Source: Vibrionales bacterium SWAT-3 (GTDB lineage Bacteria > Pseudomonadota > Gammaproteobacteria > Enterobacterales > Vibrionaceae). From it: 64,000 nt of DNA. The stretch lies in assembly GCA_000169995.1 (NCBI GenBank), contig AAZW01000013.1, positions 45,736 to 109,735 of the forward strand, in the 5' to 3' direction. This document shows, piece by piece, positions 16,128 to 23,718 of the stretch; positions within the stretch are counted from its first letter, which is position 1; each line of letters starts with the position of its first letter. The notes beneath the pieces are model-generated. The model was not told where the DNA came from, ran no database searches, and saw only the letters and a program-made list of their open reading frames with translations. The position numbers and the translations under genes are program-made.

Positions 16128-17213
16128 GTGCTCATCTCATTTATTGATCTCTCTTTTCTTTTTTTGTTTTCTCTAGCGACCACTTTTACCTTGCGTAAAT
16201 TTGCAAAAAAAATAGGATTAGTTGACAAGCCAAATGCTCGTAAACTGCATGATGGAGCTATTCCCTTGGTCGGTGGAGTATCCATTTGTATTTCCATCCT
16301 ATACTTCTTATTCAATAATCCGGAAATTTTGCCAAATGCAGAACTCTACGCCGCATGTGTACTGATACTTGTTGGTATTGGCGTTTTGGATGACAAATAC
16401 GACATAAGCTTTAAATTACGATTTGCTGTTCAAGCGGGACTATCTATCATCATGATGGTTGTTGGTGGTATTGAGCTAAATACTATAGGTGATGTATTCG
16501 GTAGCGGTGATGTGATTACCCTGGGTTGGTTTGGATACTTTGTAACTATCCTTGCAGTGGTTGGTGCAATTAACGCTTTCAATATGGTTGACGGAATAGA
16601 TGGCCTACTAGGAGGATTATCTATCGTCACCTTTGGTGGCCTAGGTATTATGCTTAGCTTTGATGGGCAGGCAAATTTAGCCTACATTTGCTTGGTATTA
16701 GTCGTTGCTATTATCCCATATATATTGCTTAACTTGGGTGCCTTTGGTCGAAAAAGAAAAGTGTTTATGGGAGATGCAGGGAGTATGCTGATTGGCTTTA
16801 CTGTAATTTGGCTATTATTGCTCTCGAGTCAAAACGGAAGTGCGCCCCCACTACGTCCAGTTACTGCTCTATGGTTAATTGCCGTCCCTCTAATGGATAT
16901 GGCGGCTATTATGATTCGCAGAGTAAGAAGAGGCGACTCACCTTTTCAGCCCGACCGTGAGCATTTACACCATATTTTCCAGCGTTTGGGGTTAAGCTCA
17001 ACACAAACACTTATTGTTATTTGTAGTATTGCAACTCTTTACGTGATGATAGGCATTTCAGCTGAAATGTTAAACATTCCAGAATATATCATGTTTTATG
17101 CTTTTATCGTCTGCTTTGCTATTTATCTCATAATATTAAGTAATATCTGGAAAATAACTTCGTCTATCAGAAAGTCTTTCCCCAAACAAAATACAGAAGT
17201 GAAGCCAAAATAG
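16128..17213 (+). CDS. wecA: Undecaprenyl-phosphate GlcNAc/HexNAc-1-phosphate transferase WecA
   Basis: 361 residues from a GTG start with AGG 8 nt upstream. It is a polytopic inner-membrane enzyme (about 10-11 segments) that joins HexNAc-1-P to undecaprenyl phosphate, the first step of O-antigen or capsule repeat synthesis. Family motifs are visible: Leu-Asp-Asp-Lys-Tyr-Asp (DDxxD) near 90, Asn-Met-Val-Asp-Gly-Ile-Asp-Gly near 152, and His-Leu-His-His near 281. Divergent from wzz and followed by a complete insertion sequence. Confidence 0.93.
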   Translation: MLISFIDLSFLFLFSLATTFTLRKFAKKIGLVDKPNARKLHDGAIPLVGGVSICISILYFLFNNPEILPNAELYAACVLILVGIGVLDDKYDISFKLRFAVQAGLSIIMMVVGGIELNTIGDVFGSGDVITLGWFGYFVTILAVVGAINAFNMVDGIDGLLGGLSIVTFGGLGIMLSFDGQANLAYICLVLVVAIIPYILLNLGAFGRKRKVFMGDAGSMLIGFTVIWLLLLSSQNGSAPPLRPVTALWLIAVPLMDMAAIMIRRVRRGDSPFQPDREHLHHIFQRLGLSSTQTLIVICSIATLYVMIGISAEMLNIPEYIMFYAFIVCFAIYLIILSNIWKITSSIRKSFPKQNTEVKPK

Positions 17214-17358
17214 ACCTGCGGTATGAAAACGATAGCAAAATATGGATTGTAGTTTTATTGGTCCTCATTTGATTGGGATGATAGTTCTTCACATGATCAA
17301 CATTACTAAATTAACTTACAATTAGCCCAGAAACTACTTGGGCATCATGGCCTAGATA

Positions 17359-17398
17359 CACAATTCTTTATAAGTAATCGAACTTATAAAGAACTGTG
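17359..17398. repeat. Long palindrome between wecA and the insertion sequence
   Basis: TTCTTTATAAGT (17364-17375) and ACTTATAAAGAA (17382-17393) pair perfectly across a 6-nt loop. CACA/TGTG extend the stem after one mismatch. There is no T-run on either side, so it is not a classical terminator. Nothing else is recognised in 17214-17490. Confidence 0.55.
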
Positions 17399-17500
17399 CT
17401 AAGGCTTTATGAACTAAGAAATTATAGAAACGTATTGCTGTCAATCCGGCCTATATATCTTATCCAAGATCGTTGATTCACCATGAACGAACGGGGTACT

Positions 17501-18734
17501 AAGGGCGGGATCGAACTTTAACCATTGAAAATAATGGATTTATTTTACAGGGAACTTTTTTAGATAATCACGATCTGATCATGAAGTAAAAAAACATGAG
17601 AAATTCGCACATGATTATCATTGAGCAACTTAAAAAAGTGAAAGATACCCGTTCGCACATCAATCAAGTTTATCCTGTTATGGAAGTCGCTTTCGTGGTC
17701 ATAACAGCCATGATTTGTGGTCAAAATAAATGGACAGAGATTAAGGATTTCGGTGAAGGAAATATCGAGTGGTTACGTGAGTATTTCCCCTACGAAAATG
17801 GTCTTCCCACTCGACATAATATAGCTGCGATCAAGAGATCCGTTGTGCCAGAGACGCTATTGGAAGCTATGGTGGGCTGGGTCAATTTGCACAGAGAGAA
17901 GCATGCTCAGCCTATAATCAGTGTTGATGGGAAGGTTCTAAAAGGGGCAAAAGCAAGCAAACAACAGCACCCCCTCTATATGGTTTCGGCATTTGATGTA
18001 GACGAGGGTTTGACTCTCACACACCAACCTTGTGACGGCAAAGGTATGGAGCTGCTAGCAATAAGAAACATGCTAGACGCTTTAGATATCAAAGGATGTT
18101 TATTAACTGCTGATGCCCTGCATTGTCAGGTTGAAACACTGAATAAAGTAGTTGATAAAGGTGGAGATATCCTAGTACAAGTTAAACTGAATCAACCAAG
18201 TTTATTAGCAGAAATTGATGTGCAATTCCAAGACTATTGGGCTTTGCCTGAAGATAAACAGGAATCATACATCACGGAAGAGAAAGGGCATGGTAGAAAA
18301 GAGGTTCGTGAGGTTTACGTGCTTCCTGCAGCCTTCAGCGAAGCACTCAGACAGAAGTGGTGTCTCGTAAAAAGCATTGTTGCAGTGGTAAGAGATAGGA
18401 GTGTCAAAGGGAAAGGAAGTTATGAAACCTCGTACTATATTTGCACAGACCATTTATCTTTAGAGTTAGCCTCAAAGGCAACAAGAAAGCATTGGCATAT
18501 TGAGAATCAGCAGCACTGGGCGTTGGACGTAATTTTCAAAGAAGACGAGCAGCGAATTTACGCTGGGGATTCAGCGTTGAATATGGCTTGTTGTCGTCGC
18601 TTTGTGCAGAACCTATTTAGAAAATCAGAGGGTAACTTGTCTGTACCAAGAAAGATGAACCAAGCCGCATGGAATAAAGATTACAGGGAAAAAGTTCTTT
18701 TTACATCAGATTAACAAAGTATATTCGCGCCCTT
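17501..18734 (+). mobile_element. Complete ISAs1-family insertion sequence
   Basis: A 1234-bp element flanked by the 10-bp direct repeat ACGGGGTACT (17491-17500 and 18735-18744). Both ends start AAGGGCG as short inverted repeats. The size and the 10-bp duplication fit the ISAs1/H-repeat group, which is often found in O-antigen loci. It separates wecA from the main polysaccharide operon. Confidence 0.85.
17596..18714 (+). CDS. ISAs1-family (H-repeat type) transposase
   Basis: 372 residues, normal for the family. The N-terminal DDE_Tnp_1-associated part (Arg-Ser-His-Ile-Asn-Gln-Val-Tyr-Pro...) precedes the catalytic region: Asp in Ile-Ser-Val-Asp-Gly-Lys (about 115), Asp in Leu-Thr-Ala-Asp-Ala-Leu-His-Cys (about 172), and the C-terminal His-Trp-His-Ile-Glu-Asn segment with the acidic residue. 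An alternative ATG lies at 17611. The frame is intact, so the element may still be active. Confidence 0.93.
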   Translation: MRNSHMIIIEQLKKVKDTRSHINQVYPVMEVAFVVITAMICGQNKWTEIKDFGEGNIEWLREYFPYENGLPTRHNIAAIKRSVVPETLLEAMVGWVNLHREKHAQPIISVDGKVLKGAKASKQQHPLYMVSAFDVDEGLTLTHQPCDGKGMELLAIRNMLDALDIKGCLLTADALHCQVETLNKVVDKGGDILVQVKLNQPSLLAEIDVQFQDYWALPEDKQESYITEEKGHGRKEVREVYVLPAAFSEALRQKWCLVKSIVAVVRDRSVKGKGSYETSYYICTDHLSLELASKATRKHWHIENQQHWALDVIFKEDEQRIYAGDSALNMACCRRFVQNLFRKSEGNLSVPRKMNQAAWNKDYREKVLFTSD

Positions 18735-18875
18735 ACGGGGTACTAACTCCTACAATGTAGAGGTTTGTGAAAATAATTATGTGACTTCAATGTTGGACTG
18801 ACGAATACTCGGCTTAACAGAGCATATGTAAACCGAGTCGTTTTGATCATTGGAACGAAGCATACCTACTGAGGG

Positions 18876-19880
18876 CTACTTATTGTAGAACTCACGGTAC
18901 CACTGAATAAACTCAGCGACTCCTTCTTTTACGGATACCTTCGGTGTGTAACCCGTAGCAGTAAACAAATCTTGAGTGTCGGCGTAGGTTTGATATACGT
19001 CGCCAGACTGCATTTCACGAAAATTTTTCTTCGCTTCCATCCCCAGTTCGTCTTCAATGGCTTTTACAAAATCCATCAAATTGATTGGAGAGCCGTGGCC
19101 AATGTTATACACTGCATAAGGGGAAGAGCTGGTTGCTGGCGTGCCTGCTTCGACCGTCCACTCGTTATCACGTGTTGGCACTACATCGGCGATGCGTACC
19201 ACACCTTCAACAATATCGTTTACGTGAGTAAAATCACGCCACATATCACCGTTGTTATTAATATCGATAGTGTCGCCATCCAGGATTTTCTTAGTGAAGA
19301 TAAACGGTGCCATATCTGGGCGGCCCCATGAACCATAAACCGTAAAGAAACGCAAACCTGTGGTCGGAATATCGTATAGGTGAGAGTAACTGTGCGCCAT
19401 AAGCTCATTCGACTTTTTGGTCGCAGCATACAGTGAAATAGGGTGATCGACGGAATCCGACGTTGCAAACGGTGTTTTAGTATTCAAACCGTATACTGAG
19501 CTCGAAGAGGCATACACCAAATGCTTCACTTTATTGTGACGACATCCTTCAAGAATGTTTAAGTGCCCTATTAAATTAGAGTCTGCATAGGCATGTGGGT
19601 TTTCAATAGAATAGCGAACGCCCGCTTGTGCAGCCAAATGGATTACTTGGTCAAAGTGCTCCGCTTCGAACAAGCTCGTGACACCATCGCGATCGGCAAT
19701 ATCTAACCGAACTAACCTAAAATTAGCATGTTGAATACGCGCTAGACGCGCTTCTTTCAAAGCGACATCATAGTAGTCATTCAGGTTATCGACACCGACA
19801 ACCTGATGGCCTTGAGTTATTAACTTGTCTATCACGGCGCTTCCAATAAAACCCGCAGCGCCCGTTACCAAATATTTCAC
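18876..19880 (-). CDS. UDP-glucuronate 4-epimerase
   Basis: 334 residues from GTG with GGAG upstream. An extended SDR enzyme with the NAD site Gly-Ala-Ala-Gly-Phe-Ile-Gly (residues 7-13), a Ser-Ser-Ser-Val-Tyr-Gly catalytic strand and Tyr-Ala-Ala-Thr-Lys (YxxxK). The Asn-Asp-Tyr-Tyr-Asp motif near 35 is typical of UDP-GlcA 4-epimerases. It converts UDP-GlcA, made by the ugd product at 40.6 kb, to UDP-GalA. A 291-bp AT-rich gap separates it from the operon to its right, so it may have its own promoter. A close paralogue at 61.5 kb is frameshifted. This copy appears intact. Confidence 0.88.
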   Translation of the reverse strand: MKYLVTGAAGFIGSAVIDKLITQGHQVVGVDNLNDYYDVALKEARLARIQHANFRLVRLDIADRDGVTSLFEAEHFDQVIHLAAQAGVRYSIENPHAYADSNLIGHLNILEGCRHNKVKHLVYASSSSVYGLNTKTPFATSDSVDHPISLYAATKKSNELMAHSYSHLYDIPTTGLRFFTVYGSWGRPDMAPFIFTKKILDGDTIDINNNGDMWRDFTHVNDIVEGVVRIADVVPTRDNEWTVEAGTPATSSSPYAVYNIGHGSPINLMDFVKAIEDELGMEAKKNFREMQSGDVYQTYADTQDLFTATGYTPKVSVKEGVAEFIQWYREFYNK

Positions 19881-20171
19881 TTATTACTCCTTAATTTGAA
19901 CTGAATAGTTCGCATCTGTACATACTATCTTTTACATCAGCTATCTTAAGCAATATGATTTGAGACGGTTACATTACCTTTTGTAGAAAACAGGTGAGTA
20001 CTAATGAACGGAGAAACTTTTCCTTCAGCTCAATCTTAATGCAGATCTATTTATGTGTTTACGTGATTATTTTCTTATTTATTTGATTGTGAATAAATAT
20101 TAATAGATAAACCCTCTAATTAAGGGAGATTTAAAATCTCATCAACATTAATATTCCTGCAAGATACGCTC

Positions 20172-20936
20172 TCAAATACGATGCTTATATTTAGTCAGTA
20201 AAAACCTAAAAACACTATTTAAATGCCAGTAAAAATGCTTAGAAAAAACTTTCCTATTAGCATGTCCAGCTAAATGCAATGCCTTTAAGTCAGGATAAAA
20301 ATTTACCGATTCACCTAAAACATGGCTTCTAAAACAAATATCAATATCTTCACAATACATAAAGTATCGTTCATCAAAACCATCTAATTTTTTATAATGC
20401 TCGGCTTCAAATGCTAAGAAAGAACCGGCGGCCCAGTCTACTTTACAAGTATCATCAATATTGCTCTTATTTATGATGGAGTCATTTCCCAACCCTAGAA
20501 AAGAACTTATATAATTTTTAAGCGAAGGAAAAGAACGAACAGAGTTATCATAGATAGTAAAGCCTTCATCTTTGTATAAGTTTAGGCAAGCGACTTTGTC
20601 CTTATTCAAGGTCATACGTTTGACCAACGACAAAATCGTATCAGGTTGAACAGAGACGTCGGGGTTAACCACCAAGAAATAATCTCCACTGGATAGATTC
20701 AAGCTATCTATACAGTATCGATATATAATATTATTGTTCTCGCCAAAACCAAGGTTGTATTCTTTTTCATTATTTATCCAATGAACTTTTGATTTCGATG
20801 ATAACTCTGAGAAGTCGTCACCGGGTTTATTACTTTTGATCACAACATTGAAATTTTCAGATAGATTATCAAGTGATTTCAAACTTTTAATAATGTGCTC
20901 GTGTCCGTGTGATACGACTGAGATAACTACTTTCAT
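20172..20936 (-). CDS. GT2-family glycosyltransferase (rhamnosyltransferase-like)
   Basis: 254 residues from ATG 20936 with GGAG 5 nt upstream. GT-A fold: N-terminal Val-Val-Ile-Ser-Val-Val-Ser-His-Gly-His, nucleotide-metal motif Val-Val-Asn-Pro-Asp-Val-Ser near 92, and a Tyr-Cys-Glu-Asp-Ile-Asp acidic motif near 195. The Asn-Leu-Gly-Phe-Gly-Glu-Asn-Asn segment resembles dTDP-rhamnosyltransferases of the WbbL type, consistent with rml genes in the same operon. Acceptor and linkage cannot be read. Last gene of the long AT-rich operon. Confidence 0.82.
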   Translation of the reverse strand: MKVVISVVSHGHEHIIKSLKSLDNLSENFNVVIKSNKPGDDFSELSSKSKVHWINNEKEYNLGFGENNNIIYRYCIDSLNLSSGDYFLVVNPDVSVQPDTILSLVKRMTLNKDKVACLNLYKDEGFTIYDNSVRSFPSLKNYISSFLGLGNDSIINKSNIDDTCKVDWAAGSFLAFEAEHYKKLDGFDERYFMYCEDIDICFRSHVLGESVNFYPDLKALHLAGHANRKVFSKHFYWHLNSVFRFLLTKYKHRI

Positions 20937-20946
20937 CAATTCTCCA

Positions 20947-22068
20947 TTAATTTTCTTGGTTTCTTATTTTATCTCCAACCTCTTTATAGTAACAAACCGA
21001 TAACACAAATAGTGGAAGGTATAATATAATATACCTCACACCAGTTAATGGTGATACTAACAAAATAGCGAAACTGCAGAATAAAAAGCCACCGAATTTA
21101 TTGTAATACCAAAAGTTCTTCCCTTTAAACAAAAACTTAATGTTTTTTAAAAAATAGAGTATATAAGGGAAACTAAAAATCGCCATAAAGTTACCGCCTG
21201 AAATAAATCGAGGATAAGCAATTAACTCCAAACAGTATTGAATAAACTTAAGCGGTAGAAATAGTAAACTTCCTAGGAAAAACGTTTTCTCATTAATAAG
21301 TTTAATATAGAGAAGAGACCTACTAGGCAATTGATATGATGAACCTACAACATACTCAAATAGAAAAGCCGACATTAACGATATCACGATAAGAACAAGA
21401 ACAAATCTATTTGCATACGATAAATTTGATATATGAATAATAAAAACAATAGGTAATAAAAAAGCAAACTGTACACGAATAAATAAAGTCATAAAAGTGA
21501 CTATAAGTACAAAGAACAATAAACTTTGTCTTAAATAGCAGATCAATAGTAGATAAAGCGCTAAAATATGGATAACATCTTTATTTATTAGTTGAGAAAG
21601 GTATATTAAAGGTAAATTCAAGAACGCGTAAAACATCACCTTCTTATTATTGAAAAACCTAACAACTATATAAAAATGGCACGCAAAGATCGCGAAAATT
21701 AAAATCAAATTAGAAAACAATGCAAGATTTTCTATGGGCAAAAATCCCAATGTCAATTTATCTATAAAGAAATAAAATAAAGCAATACCTGTGATATTAT
21801 CGAAGATTCGTTCATTACCAGAAAGAACATCAATGATAAAGTTACTATTACTTTCAATAAATAGTAAGCGTTCAAAGTATACAAGGTGGTCGTGTATATT
21901 AGCTATATTATTATATGGATTATCAGGAGTGTATAATTCATAAGCTGGTTCTAAAAAGAAGTTATAATAAGCACAGACTAAGGCTATGAATAACACAACG
22001 CTTAACATATAAACATACACGTCAGTCAACTTAACCTTCGTTGACGCGTGCTGGACAGGTTTCCACAC
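20947..22068 (-). CDS. wzy: Polytopic membrane protein, candidate O-unit polymerase Wzy
   Basis: 373 residues from GTG with a GGGG ribosome site. About 9-11 hydrophobic segments lie between short charged loops, with a larger loop after TM1 (Pro-Ala-Tyr-Glu-Leu-Tyr-Thr-Pro-Asp-Asn). No transporter or transferase motif is seen. It is the only polytopic protein besides Wzx in the operon, which makes Wzy the likely role; the layout recalls EpsG-like polymerases. Sequence is poorly conserved in this group, so the call rests on topology and context. Very AT-rich. Confidence 0.65.
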   Translation of the reverse strand: MWKPVQHASTKVKLTDVYVYMLSVVLFIALVCAYYNFFLEPAYELYTPDNPYNNIANIHDHLVYFERLLFIESNSNFIIDVLSGNERIFDNITGIALFYFFIDKLTLGFLPIENLALFSNLILIFAIFACHFYIVVRFFNNKKVMFYAFLNLPLIYLSQLINKDVIHILALYLLLICYLRQSLLFFVLIVTFMTLFIRVQFAFLLPIVFIIHISNLSYANRFVLVLIVISLMSAFLFEYVVGSSYQLPSRSLLYIKLINEKTFFLGSLLFLPLKFIQYCLELIAYPRFISGGNFMAIFSFPYILYFLKNIKFLFKGKNFWYYNKFGGFLFCSFAILLVSPLTGVRYIILYLPLFVLSVCYYKEVGDKIRNQEN

Positions 22069-22085
22069 AATTAACCCCTTAAACT

Positions 22086-22991
22086 CTATCTATTAAATAG
22101 AAGCCATAACTTAAATTTTGTTTTTATTCTTATTCTAAAAATGCTTCTGACCTTATGAAAAAAATCAGATTTGAACAAACCTAAAATTCGAATTAATGCA
22201 GGTTCCATCGGAAGTGATTTAGATTCAGAAATATTTTTTAACGCCAGCAGCTGTGTATATCTAACACCTTTATCGCCTGTAGTTGCCAAATTCTTAATCT
22301 TATTTAACTTTTCAATAACTGTACTACCCGTTGCGCCAACAACATTGCTAGTATGTTGTCGATAAAGCGTTGTTGCTGAGTATGTGAACCCTACTTTACC
22401 AAAAGTATTTGCAACCAATAATAACCACCAATCATGCATAGCTATCTCTTTAGGAAATGGCAGAGATAAATTAAGTAACTCTCTGTTAACAATCATAGCG
22501 CAGCCTGGAGAGACATTTTGAAAGATTAAATCTGCTTTGTTGTGAATTAAATTTGGGTCTAACCCTTGATATTCCCAAAAAGAATCACATATTATATTTC
22601 CAATTTCATCAATAACTATAAGATCAGAGAAAAAGAGGCATGGCATATCATTACTTTCCGTAGATTTAATACCATTTAGTAATACCTCAATTTTATCTTT
22701 CGTCCATAGATCGTCCTGATCAGATAAAATTACATATTTTGACTCAGTTAGACATAAGGCATTTTGAAAGTTATTGATAACCCCTTTACCACCGTGATTC
22801 TCAACTAAGATTAAACGTTCATCACTAAAACCTTCAACAATCGACACGGTATTATCTGAAGAGTTATCGTCACTAATAATAACTTTGTTAACACATTCAT
22901 TAAACAATGTATTCGAAAAGATACTTTCAATCTGTTTCTTAATATACAACTCACCATTATAAGACGCGATTACTATATCTACTTTACTCAT
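22086..22991 (-). CDS. GT2-family glycosyltransferase
   Basis: 301 residues from ATG 22991 with AAGGG 5 nt upstream; the start overlaps the previous gene by 8 bases. GT-A motifs: Asp-Ile-Val-Ile-Ala-Ser-Tyr-Asn-Gly-Glu at the start, Ile-Ser-Asp-Asp-Asn-Ser-Ser-Asp-Asn-Thr near 45, and Leu-Ser-Asp-Gln-Asp-Asp-Leu-Trp (DxD) near 95, the form seen in rhamnosyltransferase-type GT2 enzymes. Asp-Trp-Trp near 185 probably helps bind acceptor. It likely builds one linkage of the repeat unit. Confidence 0.85.
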   Translation of the reverse strand: MSKVDIVIASYNGELYIKKQIESIFSNTLFNECVNKVIISDDNSSDNTVSIVEGFSDERLILVENHGGKGVINNFQNALCLTESKYVILSDQDDLWTKDKIEVLLNGIKSTESNDMPCLFFSDLIVIDEIGNIICDSFWEYQGLDPNLIHNKADLIFQNVSPGCAMIVNRELLNLSLPFPKEIAMHDWWLLLVANTFGKVGFTYSATTLYRQHTSNVVGATGSTVIEKLNKIKNLATTGDKGVRYTQLLALKNISESKSLPMEPALIRILGLFKSDFFHKVRSIFRIRIKTKFKLWLLFNR

Positions 22992-23718
22992 GTATACCCT
23001 TGTCAAATTTTGAAAGTCTAGCGATAATATTTATAAATCTAACTGTATATTTCATTGCTGAATTTCGATGATTATGTGGTCGATACTCAAAATAGGTATT
23101 AACAAAGCGAGCGTCATGCCTACCTAAAGATGTTATAGATACGGACTCTTTAAAACAGCAATACGTTAATGACAACTGATCCCGTGAAACTTTTGTAGTA
23201 AGTTCTTTAAACCAAGATGCAGCAACGTTAGTCATCGGCAAAGTGTTGTGTTTTCTAAAAATAATATTCCCCTCATAAAGAGCATCACTTTTAAACCCTT
23301 CCCTTTTATAGCCTTTCATTTGCTCGTTAATTTTGTAAAAATAATCATAGCCAACAGTTTTTAAAACCTCAGCTTCATCATATACACAATTTCTTTCTGG
23401 GTGGTTATATAAAGCAATTTCATTGTCTAACAGAGCATCGTCAAACAAACTATTGATATCTGATATTATAGTTATATTACCATCTATATATAGAGACTCA
23501 TCATATTCTTGGAATAACAAATGAGGATTAATTTTATAGTACCTGTTAAATAAATGACCAGTATAACCACTATCACTGATTACCAATAATTTCCAACCAT
23601 TGGGTATGTTAATCTCGGAGTCACTAACTATATAGTAATCTATGCCGCTTTCATTTTTAACTTCCGTTAACTTATCATAATTACCGGAAATTACTGTATA
23701 CACAACTCTGCGTTTCAT
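22984..23718 (-). CDS. TOD1/MUCI70 (DUF616)-type glycosyltransferase
   Basis: 244 residues. The start Val-Val-Tyr-Thr-Val-Ile-Ser-Gly-Asn-Tyr-Asp and the later Tyr-Ile-Asp-Gly-Asn (a DxD-like site near 78) followed by an Asn-His-Pro-Glu-Arg segment match the TOD1/MUCI70 family, best known from plants and found in some bacterial polysaccharide loci. Arg-Asp-Gln-Leu-Ser near 178 is also typical. There is no membrane segment. The ATG overlaps the stop of the CapA/TupA gene (ATGA), indicating tight coupling. Donor and acceptor are unknown. Confidence 0.7.
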   Translation of the reverse strand: MKRRVVYTVISGNYDKLTEVKNESGIDYYIVSDSEINIPNGWKLLVISDSGYTGHLFNRYYKINPHLLFQEYDESLYIDGNITIISDINSLFDDALLDNEIALYNHPERNCVYDEAEVLKTVGYDYFYKINEQMKGYKREGFKSDALYEGNIIFRKHNTLPMTNVAASWFKELTTKVSRDQLSLTYCCFKESVSITSLGRHDARFVNTYFEYRPHNHRNSAMKYTVRFINIIARLSKFDKGIHE

